Below, piece after piece: positions 16,250 through 23,389 of a stretch of DNA of 64,000 bases. Positions within the stretch are counted from its first letter, which is position 1. Each line of letters opens with the position of its first letter. The DNA comes from Roseateles aquatilis (GTDB lineage: Bacteria > Pseudomonadota > Gammaproteobacteria > Burkholderiales > Burkholderiaceae_C). Both the position numbers and the translations under genes were made by a program. The stretch covers positions 62,001 to 126,000 of the forward strand of contig NZ_NIOF01000016.1 in assembly GCF_002205645.1 (NCBI RefSeq), written 5' to 3'. The notes under the pieces are model-generated. The model ran no database searches. It was not told where the DNA came from and was given only the letters and a program-made list of their open reading frames with translations.

Positions 16250-17314
16250 ATGTCACGAGACGAGAGTTCCACCACCATCCGCTGGGTCGAGCGCGGCCTG
16301 GTGCCCGACGGCGCCGTGCGCCTCGGCATCCGTCACCTGCTGCGGCAGCGGCTGCACGAGCTGCGCCACGGCGACATCGAGTCGGGCGCCGCGCTGACGC
16401 AGCGATTCCTGGCCGGACTGCGCGACGCGCCGCTGGCGTTGCTGCCGGACAAGGCCAACGAGCAGCATTACGAGCTGCCGCCCGAGCTCTTCGGCGCGAT
16501 GCTGGGTCCGCAGCGCAAGTACAGCTGCTGCTGGTGGCCCGATGGCGTCGACACGCTGGAGGCGGCCGAGGAAGCCGCGCTGGCCGAGACCGCCGCCCGT
16601 GCCGGCCTGGAGGACGGTCAGGACGTGCTGGAGCTCGGCTGCGGCTGGGGTTCGCTGAGCCTGTGGATGGCGGCGCGTCATCCGCGGTCGCGCATCCTGG
16701 CCGTGTCCAACTCCGCGCCGCAGCGATGCTTCATCGAGGGCGAGGCCGCCGCCCGCGGGCTGCGCAACCTGGAGGTCGTGACCTGCGACTTCAACGCCTT
16801 CCAGACCGATCGGCGCTTCGATCGCGTCGTCTCGGTCGAGATGTTCGAGCACCTGCGCAACTGGCCGCGCGCCTTCGCGCAAGTGGCCGGCTGGCTGCGC
16901 CCCGGCGGCCGTTTCTTCCTGCATGTCTTCGCGCACCGGGAGGCGCCCTACGCCTTCGAGGCCCGCGACGCCAGCGACTGGATGAGCCGCCATTTCTTCT
17001 CCGGCGGGATGATGCCCAGCGACGACCTGGCGCTGCTGTGCCAGGACGAGCTCGCGCTGGAGCAGCGCTGGCGCTGGGACGGCCGCCACTACCAGCGCAC
17101 CGCCGCGGCGTGGCTGCAGCGGCTGGACGCGCGGCGGCAGGCGCTGATGCCGATGTTCGTGTCGGTCTACGGCGCGCGGGACGCATCGATGTGGTGGCAG
17201 CGCTGGCGGCTGTTCCTGCTGTCGGTCGAGGAGCTGTTCGGCTACGACCGTGGGCAGCAATGGTGGGTCAGCCACTACCTTTTCTCGCCGCGCGGCGATC
17301 AGCCGGGCCAGTAG
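16250..17314 (+). CDS. CFA-synthase-related SAM-dependent methyltransferase of the RpoE/ChrR regulon
   Basis: A 354-aa soluble methyltransferase of the cyclopropane-fatty-acid synthase superfamily, probably acting on phospholipid acyl chains at the membrane. SAM motif I is VLELGCGWGSLSLW (about 126-139). The region QHYELPPELFGAMLGPQRKYSCCWW (split here as family hallmark positions 73-97) replaces the FHYDLGN segment of true CFA synthases. FEHLRNWPRAF is the acidic motif IV region. ATG 16250 has AGGA 7 nt upstream. It heads an operon with DUF1295, DUF6134-like and DUF2177 genes behind a sigma-E-type promoter. Homologues of this kind are found in photo-oxidative stress clusters; 10-methyl or furan fatty acid synthesis is a possible function. 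Confidence 0.82.
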   Translation: MSRDESSTTIRWVERGLVPDGAVRLGIRHLLRQRLHELRHGDIESGAALTQRFLAGLRDAPLALLPDKANEQHYELPPELFGAMLGPQRKYSCCWWPDGVDTLEAAEEAALAETAARAGLEDGQDVLELGCGWGSLSLWMAARHPRSRILAVSNSAPQRCFIEGEAAARGLRNLEVVTCDFNAFQTDRRFDRVVSVEMFEHLRNWPRAFAQVAGWLRPGGRFFLHVFAHREAPYAFEARDASDWMSRHFFSGGMMPSDDLALLCQDELALEQRWRWDGRHYQRTAAAWLQRLDARRQALMPMFVSVYGARDASMWWQRWRLFLLSVEELFGYDRGQQWWVSHYLFSPRGDQPGQ

Positions 17315-17355
17315 GCCCGGAAGCCAATCCGCCAGGAAACGAAGGATCGACGGCC

Positions 17356-18147
17356 ATGCCCCCTCTCGCGACCACCGCCGGCCTCGGCCTGCTGATCGCC
17401 GTGGCGATCGCGCTGCCCACCTGGGCGGCCAGCGTGCCGCTGCGCGACGCCAGCCTGGCGGATCGTGTCTGGTCCGCCTTCATCGCCGTGCCGGCCTGCT
17501 TCTATGCCTGGCGTCTGGGCGCGGATCCCCGGCTGGTCGTCATGACGGCGTTGATCGGGGCCTGGGCGCTGAGGCTCGGCGTCTACGTCACCGCGCGCAA
17601 CTGGGGCCACGGCGAGGACCGGCGCTACCGCGCGATCCGCGACCGCAGCCAGCCGGGTTTCGCGCTGAAGAGCCTGTGGCTGGTCTTCCTGTTGCAGGCG
17701 GTGCTGGCCTGGATCGTCAGCCTGCCGGTGCTGGCCGCATCGGGCGGCGGCGCGTGGACGGGTTGGGACACCCTCGGCGCGTCGATCGCCGCGGGTGGGC
17801 TCGCCGTCGAGACCCTGGCCGACGCGCAATTGGCGCGCTTCCGCCGCTCGCCGTCCAGCGGCGACCGCGTGATGGATCGCGGCCTGTGGCGCTATTCCCG
17901 CCACCCCAACTACTTCGGCGAAACCTGCCTGTGGTGGGGCATCGCCGTGATGGGCCTGGCGGGCGGCGGCTGGGCGCGGGCCTGGTGCCTGGCATCGCCG
18001 GTGCTGATGACGATCCTGCTGCTGCGCGTGTCCGGCGTCACGCTGCTGGAAAAGGACATCGGCGGGCGCCGGCCGGCCTACCGCGACTACATCGCCCGCA
18101 CCAGCGCCTTCATCCCGTGGCCGCCGAAGCGGGACACGCCCCGATGA
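17356..18147 (+). CDS. DUF1295 integral-membrane protein (steroid 5-alpha-reductase/ICMT-like fold)
   Basis: A 263-aa membrane protein with about six hydrophobic helices. The C-terminal signature of the DUF1295/isoprenylcysteine-methyltransferase-like fold is present: MDRGLWRYSRHPNYFGETCLWWG, followed by the end motif YRDYIARTSAFIPWPPK. It may bind NADPH or SAM and reduce or modify lipid; no substrate is proven. GAAGGA lies upstream of ATG 17356. It overlaps the next gene by ATGA. DUF1295 proteins regularly accompany rpoE-chrR and CFA-type genes, which supports a membrane-lipid role in oxidative stress. Confidence 0.85.
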   Translation: MPPLATTAGLGLLIAVAIALPTWAASVPLRDASLADRVWSAFIAVPACFYAWRLGADPRLVVMTALIGAWALRLGVYVTARNWGHGEDRRYRAIRDRSQPGFALKSLWLVFLLQAVLAWIVSLPVLAASGGGAWTGWDTLGASIAAGGLAVETLADAQLARFRRSPSSGDRVMDRGLWRYSRHPNYFGETCLWWGIAVMGLAGGGWARAWCLASPVLMTILLLRVSGVTLLEKDIGGRRPAYRDYIARTSAFIPWPPKRDTPR

Positions 18148-18935
18148 CATGCCCGCCCGCTCGCCCATCCGTGGCGCCGCGCGCCAAGCCGGCCGCGCCC
18201 GCCTCGCGGCCCGCCCGTCCATCGGGGCGGCGGTGGGCACCGCCGACGGCGGCGATGCTGGCCGCGGTCGTCTGCACCGCCTCCCACGCGCAGGAATGGA
18301 ACTTCGAGGCGCGCCTCGACGGCCGTCCCATCGGCACGCATCGATTCGTCGTCAGCGGCCCGGCCTCGGCCCGCGAGGTGGACAGCCGCGCCCGCTTCGA
18401 CGTCACCCTGCTCGGCATCCCCGTCTACCGCTATCGCCACGAGGCGCGCGAGCGCTGGCAGGGCGACTGCCTGCGCGAGCTGCACGCCCGCACCGACGAC
18501 GACGGCAAGCCGGTCCAGGTGGACCAGCGGCTGCCGGTCGGTGGCGGTGGCGCCAGTGAGGCGCCAGGCGGCGCATCAGGCGCATCAGGCGCATCAGGCG
18601 CATCAAGCTCGTCGGGCTCGTCGAGTCCTTCCGGCGCTACCGCGCCCTGCGTGATGAGCTTCGCCTACTGGCACCCGAGGCTGCATGAGCAGACCCGTCT
18701 GCTCAACCCGCAGACCGGCCAGGTCGAGGACGTGCGCTTCGAGCGCCTGCCCGACGCCTCGGTGCCGGTGAACGGCCGCGAGCGCGCCGCCATCCGTTGG
18801 CGCCTGTCGACGGCCAAGCAGGACCTCACCGTCTGGTACGACCGCGCCGACGGCTCGTGGATTGCCCTCGACGCCCTTGTGAAGGGCGATCGGCAACTCA
18901 CCTATCGCCTGCCCGCCGCACCCGCCACGCCGTGA
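18144..18935 (+). CDS. Secreted DUF6134-like protein with Gly-Ala-Ser repeat insertion
   Basis: A 263-aa predicted periplasmic protein. A proline-rich basic N-terminus and a short hydrophobic stretch (AAMLAAVVCTASHA) give a plausible signal peptide. The mature part begins QEWNFEARLDGRPIGTHRF and includes FDVTLLGIPVYRYRHEARERW and MSFAYWHP, a pattern I associate with DUF6134 (family number from memory). It overlaps the upstream DUF1295 gene by ATGA. A low-complexity stretch rich in Gly, Ala and Ser, about residues 135-172, is coded by a 9-bp minisatellite and splits the conserved domain. The function is unknown; it belongs to the sigma-E operon. Confidence 0.7.
   Translation: MTCPPARPSVAPRAKPAAPASRPARPSGRRWAPPTAAMLAAVVCTASHAQEWNFEARLDGRPIGTHRFVVSGPASAREVDSRARFDVTLLGIPVYRYRHEARERWQGDCLRELHARTDDDGKPVQVDQRLPVGGGGASEAPGGASGASGASGASSSSGSSSPSGATAPCVMSFAYWHPRLHEQTRLLNPQTGQVEDVRFERLPDASVPVNGRERAAIRWRLSTAKQDLTVWYDRADGSWIALDALVKGDRQLTYRLPAAPATP
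18570..18605. repeat. Four tandem 9-bp repeats (GGCGCATCA) inside a coding region
   Basis: Four exact copies encode Gly-Ala-Ser units within the DUF6134-like protein. The length is a multiple of three, so copy-number change would lengthen or shorten a loop without a frameshift. Confidence 0.85.
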
Positions 18936-18968
18936 CCGGGGCCGGCACGCCCCCCCTCAGGAGCACCC

Positions 18969-19511
18969 ATGCGCCCGCTTTCCGACCCTGCCCACACGTC
19001 CGGCCCCACAGACCCGGCGCCTCCTGCATCCGGCCAGATCGCCGGCCATGCCACCGTCGCCCCTGCCGACGTGGCCTCGCGCGCGCGACAGGGCGTGGTC
19101 GCCTACGCGCTGACGGCGCTGGTCTTCCTGGCGATGGACGCCGTCTGGCTGACGTCGACCAACGAGCGGCTCTACCGCCCGGCGATCGGTCACCTGATGT
19201 CGCCAACCGTGGACTGGACCGCGGCGGGACTGTTCTACGCGCTGTACTTCGCCGGCCTGGTGTACTTCGCGGTGAGCCCGGCGCTGGCCGCGCGGCGGCC
19301 GGTGCTCGCGCTGGCGCGCGGTGCCTTCATCGGCCTGCTGGCCTACGGTGCCTACGACTTCACCAACCAGGCCACGCTGCGCGACTGGCCCTGGCCTCTG
19401 ACGATCATCGACCTGGCCTGGGGCGCCGTCGTCAGCGGCGTGTCCAGCGGTGTCGCCGCCGCCCTCGCCCTGGCTACATCCCGACCGCCGCGCCGAACCA
19501 GCGGGCGATGA
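18969..19511 (+). CDS. DUF2177 family membrane protein
   Basis: A 180-aa protein. After a ~40-residue Pro/Ala-rich leader come four predicted membrane helices with the DUF2177 pattern: LVFLAMDAVWLTSTNERLYRPAIGHLM, GLFYALYFAGLVYFAVSPAL, GAFIGLLAYGAYDFTNQATL and WPLTIIDLAWGAVVSGVSSG. AGGAG precedes ATG 18969. It is the last gene of the operon starting at 16250. Its 3' end overlaps the convergent chrR gene by 38 bp. DUF2177 genes are common in ChrR-associated clusters; the molecular role is unknown. Confidence 0.85.
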   Translation: MRPLSDPAHTSGPTDPAPPASGQIAGHATVAPADVASRARQGVVAYALTALVFLAMDAVWLTSTNERLYRPAIGHLMSPTVDWTAAGLFYALYFAGLVYFAVSPALAARRPVLALARGAFIGLLAYGAYDFTNQATLRDWPWPLTIIDLAWGAVVSGVSSGVAAALALATSRPPRRTSGR

Positions 19512-20160
19512 GCCCGTCGAAGTGCAGCCGTCCCTCGACGGCGGCCAGGCAGATGCACTCGCTGCCGTCCTGCACCACCGGCTGGTGATGCACCTCGCCG
19601 TCGGCGAGATCGAAGTCCCCCGGCCCGAACAGCGCGCGCCCGTCATGGAAGCGGCCATAGAGCACCTGCGTCAGCTCGGTGCCGCGGTGGGTGTGCTGCG
19701 GCAGGTACTTGCCGGCGCCGATGCGCAGCAGGAAGACGTTGGCCTCGGGCGCGCCCGGCACGCTGACGCGGCTCCAGCGCATGCCGGGGCCGATCCAGCG
19801 CCAGCGCGTCGCGGCGCAGTCGGCCAGCGCGCGCGGCCAGACGGCACCGTCCGGCAAGGGGGGCGGCGCGGGCACCTTGCGCGGCGCGGCCGGCGACGGG
19901 GTCGCGGCCGAGCGGTCGTTCTCCAGCGCATCGACGCGGTCCAGGGCACGCGCCAGCGCGTCGTCGCGCATCGGCGCCGGCGCCTGCTCTTCCAGCACGA
20001 CACCGCCCAGCGCGCGCAGCGCGGCGACCTGCTCGCGGCAGGCGGGGCACAGCTCGAGATGGGTCTCCAGCACCAGGCGCAGGCCGGTCGGCAGCGAGCC
20101 CGCGACGAGCGACAGCCATTGCTCGTCGGCGGGGTGATGGCGGATGTCCAGGGGCAACAT
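19474..20160 (-). CDS. chrR: ChrR-type zinc-binding anti-sigma factor with cupin domain
   Basis: A 228-aa cytoplasmic inhibitor of the RpoE sigma factor that releases it on singlet oxygen or related stress. The N-terminal zinc-binding anti-sigma domain has His8/His9 and the H-x3-C-x2-C set His34, Cys38, Cys41 (THLELCPACREQ). The C-terminal ChrR cupin domain has YLPQHTHRGTELTQVLYG and DLADGEVHHQPVV with metal-binding His/Glu residues. A Pro/Ala-rich linker (residues ~80-105) separates them. The start at 20160 has no strong ribosome site. It follows rpoE by 95 nt. The 3' end overlaps the convergent DUF2177 gene. Confidence 0.92.
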   Translation of the reverse strand: MLPLDIRHHPADEQWLSLVAGSLPTGLRLVLETHLELCPACREQVAALRALGGVVLEEQAPAPMRDDALARALDRVDALENDRSAATPSPAAPRKVPAPPPLPDGAVWPRALADCAATRWRWIGPGMRWSRVSVPGAPEANVFLLRIGAGKYLPQHTHRGTELTQVLYGRFHDGRALFGPGDFDLADGEVHHQPVVQDGSECICLAAVEGRLHFDGLIARWFGAAVGM

Positions 20161-20255
20161 GATCGGTCGGGGCGTGCGGTCGGCTCGTGGTCGAAGGAAT
20201 GAGGGCAAGGCGGTGTCGATGTCGGTCTGTGTCGGTGCCGGACGTCGGCCGGCGG

Positions 20256-20933
20256 TCAAGGATCCAGCAGACGGCGCAGATGCGCCATCGCGAGCCGGAT
20301 CCGCGACTTGACCGTGCCCAGCGGCAGGTCGAGCTCGGCGGCGATGCGCGCATGCGGCTCGTCGTCGTAGAAGGACAGCCGCAGCACCTGCGCCTGCTCC
20401 GGCGGCAGGCGGCGCAGCGCCTCGCGCACCCGCTGGGCCAGCCGGGTCGCGTCGATCCGCTGCGCCGCGTCGGGTTGGTCGGCCGCCAGGTCGTCGAATT
20501 CGAAGCACTCGTCGCCGGCGCCGTCCAGCCGATGGCGGCGCGCCGCGTCGACACGCAGGTGCCGGGCGATGGTGAAGATCCAGGTCGACACGGCCGCCTG
20601 CGCCGGATCGAACAGCGCCGCCTTGCGCCACACCGTCACCAGCGCTTCCTGCGCCAGCTCCTCGGCCAGGGCATCGCTGCTGCCGGTGCGCATCAGGTAG
20701 CTCTTCACCCGCGGCGCGAAATGCGAGAACAGACGCCCGAATGCCTCGCGGTCGCTCCGCTCCGCCACCAGGCACAGCGCCGCCGACCAATCCTCGGGGG
20801 GCGGCGCGGCGCTGCGGTCGGGGTCGAAGGGAACGATCGTCAAGTGGCGTTTTCCGAGGCTGGCGGGCGGCGTGGCACCGCCCGGACCGTTGGCCGGGGC
20901 GGTCGCCGGATCGTCGCGTCGCGGAGTGCCCAT
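20256..20933 (-). CDS. rpoE: RpoE-like ECF sigma factor (ECF11, ChrR-controlled)
   Basis: A 225-aa ECF sigma factor. Region 2 (FGRLFSHFAPRVKSYL, LAEELAQEALVTVWRKAALFD, STWIFTIARHLRVDAARRHR) and region 4 (ALRRLPPEQAQVLRLSFYDD, IAAELDLPLGTVKSRIRLAM) are complete, preceded by about 60 low-complexity residues. It is paired with chrR. A promoter TGATCC-N18-TAGAAG ends only 4 nt before this ATG. Either the message is leaderless or the true start is further in; a TTG lies at the HLTIVPFD segment. The pair probably autoregulates and controls the flanking lipid-modification genes. Confidence 0.9.
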   Translation of the reverse strand: MGTPRRDDPATAPANGPGGATPPASLGKRHLTIVPFDPDRSAAPPPEDWSAALCLVAERSDREAFGRLFSHFAPRVKSYLMRTGSSDALAEELAQEALVTVWRKAALFDPAQAAVSTWIFTIARHLRVDAARRHRLDGAGDECFEFDDLAADQPDAAQRIDATRLAQRVREALRRLPPEQAQVLRLSFYDDEPHARIAAELDLPLGTVKSRIRLAMAHLRRLLDP

Positions 20934-20937
20934 GTCG

Positions 20938-20967
20938 CTTCTACGCGCTGGACGGCGATCCGGATCA
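20938..20967 (-). promoter_or_regulatory. Predicted autoregulatory RpoE promoter
   Basis: Minus-strand TGATCC (20967-20962), an 18-bp spacer, and TAGAAG (20943-20938). The hexamer and spacing equal those of the promoter at 16189. Transcription would begin at about the rpoE ATG (20933), leaving no leader. Confidence 0.7.
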
Positions 20968-21029
20968 TCGCTCAGCCCGCGCCAGGGGCGATAGGCGCCC
21001 GGCGATCCGGCGGCCGCTCCGCCGCCGAT

Positions 21030-21059
21030 GAATCCAAATGGCACGAGCCTGCGTAGAAA
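21030..21059 (+). promoter_or_regulatory. Predicted RpoE-type promoter of the FAD oxidoreductase operon
   Basis: GAATCC (21030-21035; with the preceding T it reads TGAATCC), an 18-bp spacer and TAGAAA (21054-21059), divergent from the rpoE promoter. The -10 side matches the rpoE promoter; the -35 side keeps ATCC only. Predicted leader is about 38 nt before ATG 21105. Confidence 0.55.
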
Positions 21060-21104
21060 GCGCCAAGAGCCTCACAAGAACCCAAAACCCCGAGGAGCGC
21101 CCCG

Positions 21105-22499
21105 ATGCCCGAGTCCGCCGCCCGCGATCCCCAGCCAGAGCCCCCCACGCCCGCCATGCCGACGGCCTCGGACCAGCCGCGCCTGCGCATCGCCGTCGTC
21201 GGCGCCGGCATCTCGGGCCTGTCCTGCGCCTGGCTGCTGTCCGGTCGGCATCATGTGGAAGTCTTCGAGGCCGACGCGCGCGTCGGCGGCCACAGCCACA
21301 CCGTCGACGCCCCGTGCGGCGCGACCGACGTGCCGGTGGACACCGGCTTCATCGTCTACAACGAGCCGGCCTACCCCAACCTGACAGCCCTGTTCCGCCA
21401 CCTGGACGTGCCGACGCGGGCCTCGGACATGTCCTTCGCCGTCAGCCTGAACCGCGGCAGCCTGGAGTACGCCGGCACCGACCTGAACGGCCTTTTCGCG
21501 CAGCGCTCCAACCTGCTGCGACCGCGCTTCTGGTCCATGCTCACCGAGCTGCTGCGCTTCTACCGCGAGGCGCCGCGCGACGTGGCGACCTGCGGCGACC
21601 TCACGCTGGATGGCTACCTGGACAGCCGCGGCTACGGCCGCGCCTTCCGCGACGATCACCTCTATCCGATGGGCGCCGCGATCTGGTCGTCCACGGCGGC
21701 GCGGATCGGGGACTACCCGTTCGCCGCCTTCGTCCGCTTCTGCGAGAACCACGGGCTGCTGCAGGTCAGCGACCGGCCGGTCTGGCGCACCGTCGACGGC
21801 GGCAGCCGCGAGTACGTGCGTCGCCTCACCCGCGGCTTCTCGGACCGCCTCCACCGCGACGAGCCGGTCATCGCCCTGAGGCGCGACGCCGCGGGCGTGC
21901 AACTGCGCACCCGGCGCGGCGCGTGGACGGAGCGCTTCGATCATGTCGTGCTGGCGACCCATGCGGACGAGGCGCTGCGCCTGCTGCCGTCGCCCAGCGA
22001 CACCGAAGCGCACCTGCTCGGCACCTTCAGCTACAGCCGCAACCTCGCCGTGCTGCACAGCGACCCGGCGCTGATGCCGCGGCGACGCGCGGTGTGGTGC
22101 AGCTGGAACTACCTCGCCGATCGGCAGGCCGACGCGCCGCCGACGGTGACCTACTGGATGAACCGGCTGCAGCCGCACCTGCCGCAAGGCCGCGGCGCGC
22201 CGCCGCTGTTCGTGACGCTCAATCCGCCGACGCCGCCGCGCCCCGAGCACCTGATCCGCACCGAGGTCTACGACCATCCCCGCTTCGATGCCGCCGCGAT
22301 CGCCGCGCAGCGCGAGCTGTGGTCGCTGCAGGGCCGGCAGCGGACCTGGTTCTGCGGCGCCTACTTCGGCGCCGGCTTCCACGAGGACGGCCTGCAGGCG
22401 GGTCTTGCGGTGGCGGAAGCCCTGGGCGGCGTGCGCCGCCCCTGGTCGGTCGCCGACGAGTCCGGCCGCATCCACCTGCCCATGGCGGTGGCGACGTGA
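21105..22499 (+). CDS. FAD-dependent amine-oxidase-like oxidoreductase of the RpoE/ChrR cluster
   Basis: A 464-aa soluble flavoprotein. The N-terminal dinucleotide fold is IAVVGAGISGLSCAWLL (GxGxxG at 33-38), followed by an acidic ribose-binding residue in VEVFEADARVGGHSHTV. The C-terminal FAD signature is WFCGAYFGAGFHEDGLQAG. These match the NAD(P)-binding/amine-oxidase family that accompanies DUF1365 and CFA synthase genes. ATG 21105 has AGGAG 8 nt upstream. It overlaps the next gene by GTGA. In Rhodobacter a similar sigma-E-regulated locus makes furan fatty acids using a flavin-dependent desaturase; an analogous role here is an inference from memory. Confidence 0.87.
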   Translation: MPESAARDPQPEPPTPAMPTASDQPRLRIAVVGAGISGLSCAWLLSGRHHVEVFEADARVGGHSHTVDAPCGATDVPVDTGFIVYNEPAYPNLTALFRHLDVPTRASDMSFAVSLNRGSLEYAGTDLNGLFAQRSNLLRPRFWSMLTELLRFYREAPRDVATCGDLTLDGYLDSRGYGRAFRDDHLYPMGAAIWSSTAARIGDYPFAAFVRFCENHGLLQVSDRPVWRTVDGGSREYVRRLTRGFSDRLHRDEPVIALRRDAAGVQLRTRRGAWTERFDHVVLATHADEALRLLPSPSDTEAHLLGTFSYSRNLAVLHSDPALMPRRRAVWCSWNYLADRQADAPPTVTYWMNRLQPHLPQGRGAPPLFVTLNPPTPPRPEHLIRTEVYDHPRFDAAAIAAQRELWSLQGRQRTWFCGAYFGAGFHEDGLQAGLAVAEALGGVRRPWSVADESGRIHLPMAVAT

Positions 22500-23389
22500 G
22501 CCCGGACCGGCCGCCACCGATCGCGCGCTCGGCGCTCTACGTCGGCCGCGTGATGCATCAGCGTTTGCGGCCGATGCGGCATCGCCTCGCCTACCGCGTG
22601 TTCTCGATGTTGCTCGACGTCGACGAGCTGGCGGCGCTGGACCGGCGCTTGCGGTGGTTCTCGGTGGGGCAGTTCAACCTCTTCAGCTTCCGCCCCGGCG
22701 ACCATGGCGACGGCAGCGCGTCCGACGGCGCCGGCCTGCGGTCGCAACTGGAAGCTCGACTGCGCGAGGCCGGGCTGCCGGGCGGCGGCACGATCCGCTT
22801 GCTCGCGATGCCGCGGATCCTCGGCTACGCCTTCAATCCGTTGAGCGTGTGGTTCTGCGACGCGCCGGGCGGCGACGGCCGCCTGCAGGCGATCGTCTAC
22901 GAGGTCAACAACACCTTCGGCGACCGGCACAGCTATCTGATCCCGGTCGACGAGCCGCGCGAGGATCGCGGCCGCACCCGCCTCGTCGAGCAACGTTGCG
23001 ACAAGCAGCTGTTCGTCTCGCCGTTCCTCGGCATGGACCTGCATTACCGCTTCCGTATCGAGCCGCCCCAGGATCGCCTGTCCATCGGCATCAGCGTGCA
23101 TCCCGGCTGCGGCGTCGGCCACGGCGCAGACGGGCGCGGCGACGACGGGTGCGGCGAAGGCCCGGTGCTCCACGCGCGCCTGGAGGCCGCCCGGTCGCCG
23201 ATCACCGATGCCGCGCTGCTGCGCGTCTTCATCACCCATCCGCTGCTGACGCTGAAGGTCGTCGGCGGCATCCATTGGGAAGCCCTGCGGCTGTGGCTCA
23301 AGGGCGCGCGGCTGAACCGCCGCCCGGCCGCCCCGAGCGCGCCGCTCACCGTCGTCCGACCGAGCGATCCGACATGCCCACGACCATGA
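22496..23389 (+). CDS. DUF1365 family protein
   Basis: A 297-aa protein starting at GTG 22496, overlapping the FAD enzyme stop by 4 nt. DUF1365 hallmarks are ALYVGRVMHQRLRPMRHRLAYRVF, the strongly conserved GYAFNPLSVWFC, VYEVNNTFGDRHSYLIP and KQLFVSPFLGMDLHYRF. A Gly/Asp-rich insertion (GCGVGHGADGRGDDGCGEG) lies near residue 205-225. Family members always sit between the FAD enzyme and the CFA-type methyltransferase; the biochemical role is unknown. The 3' end overlaps the CFA gene by 16 nt. Confidence 0.88.
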   Translation: MSPDRPPPIARSALYVGRVMHQRLRPMRHRLAYRVFSMLLDVDELAALDRRLRWFSVGQFNLFSFRPGDHGDGSASDGAGLRSQLEARLREAGLPGGGTIRLLAMPRILGYAFNPLSVWFCDAPGGDGRLQAIVYEVNNTFGDRHSYLIPVDEPREDRGRTRLVEQRCDKQLFVSPFLGMDLHYRFRIEPPQDRLSIGISVHPGCGVGHGADGRGDDGCGEGPVLHARLEAARSPITDAALLRVFITHPLLTLKVVGGIHWEALRLWLKGARLNRRPAAPSAPLTVVRPSDPTCPRP

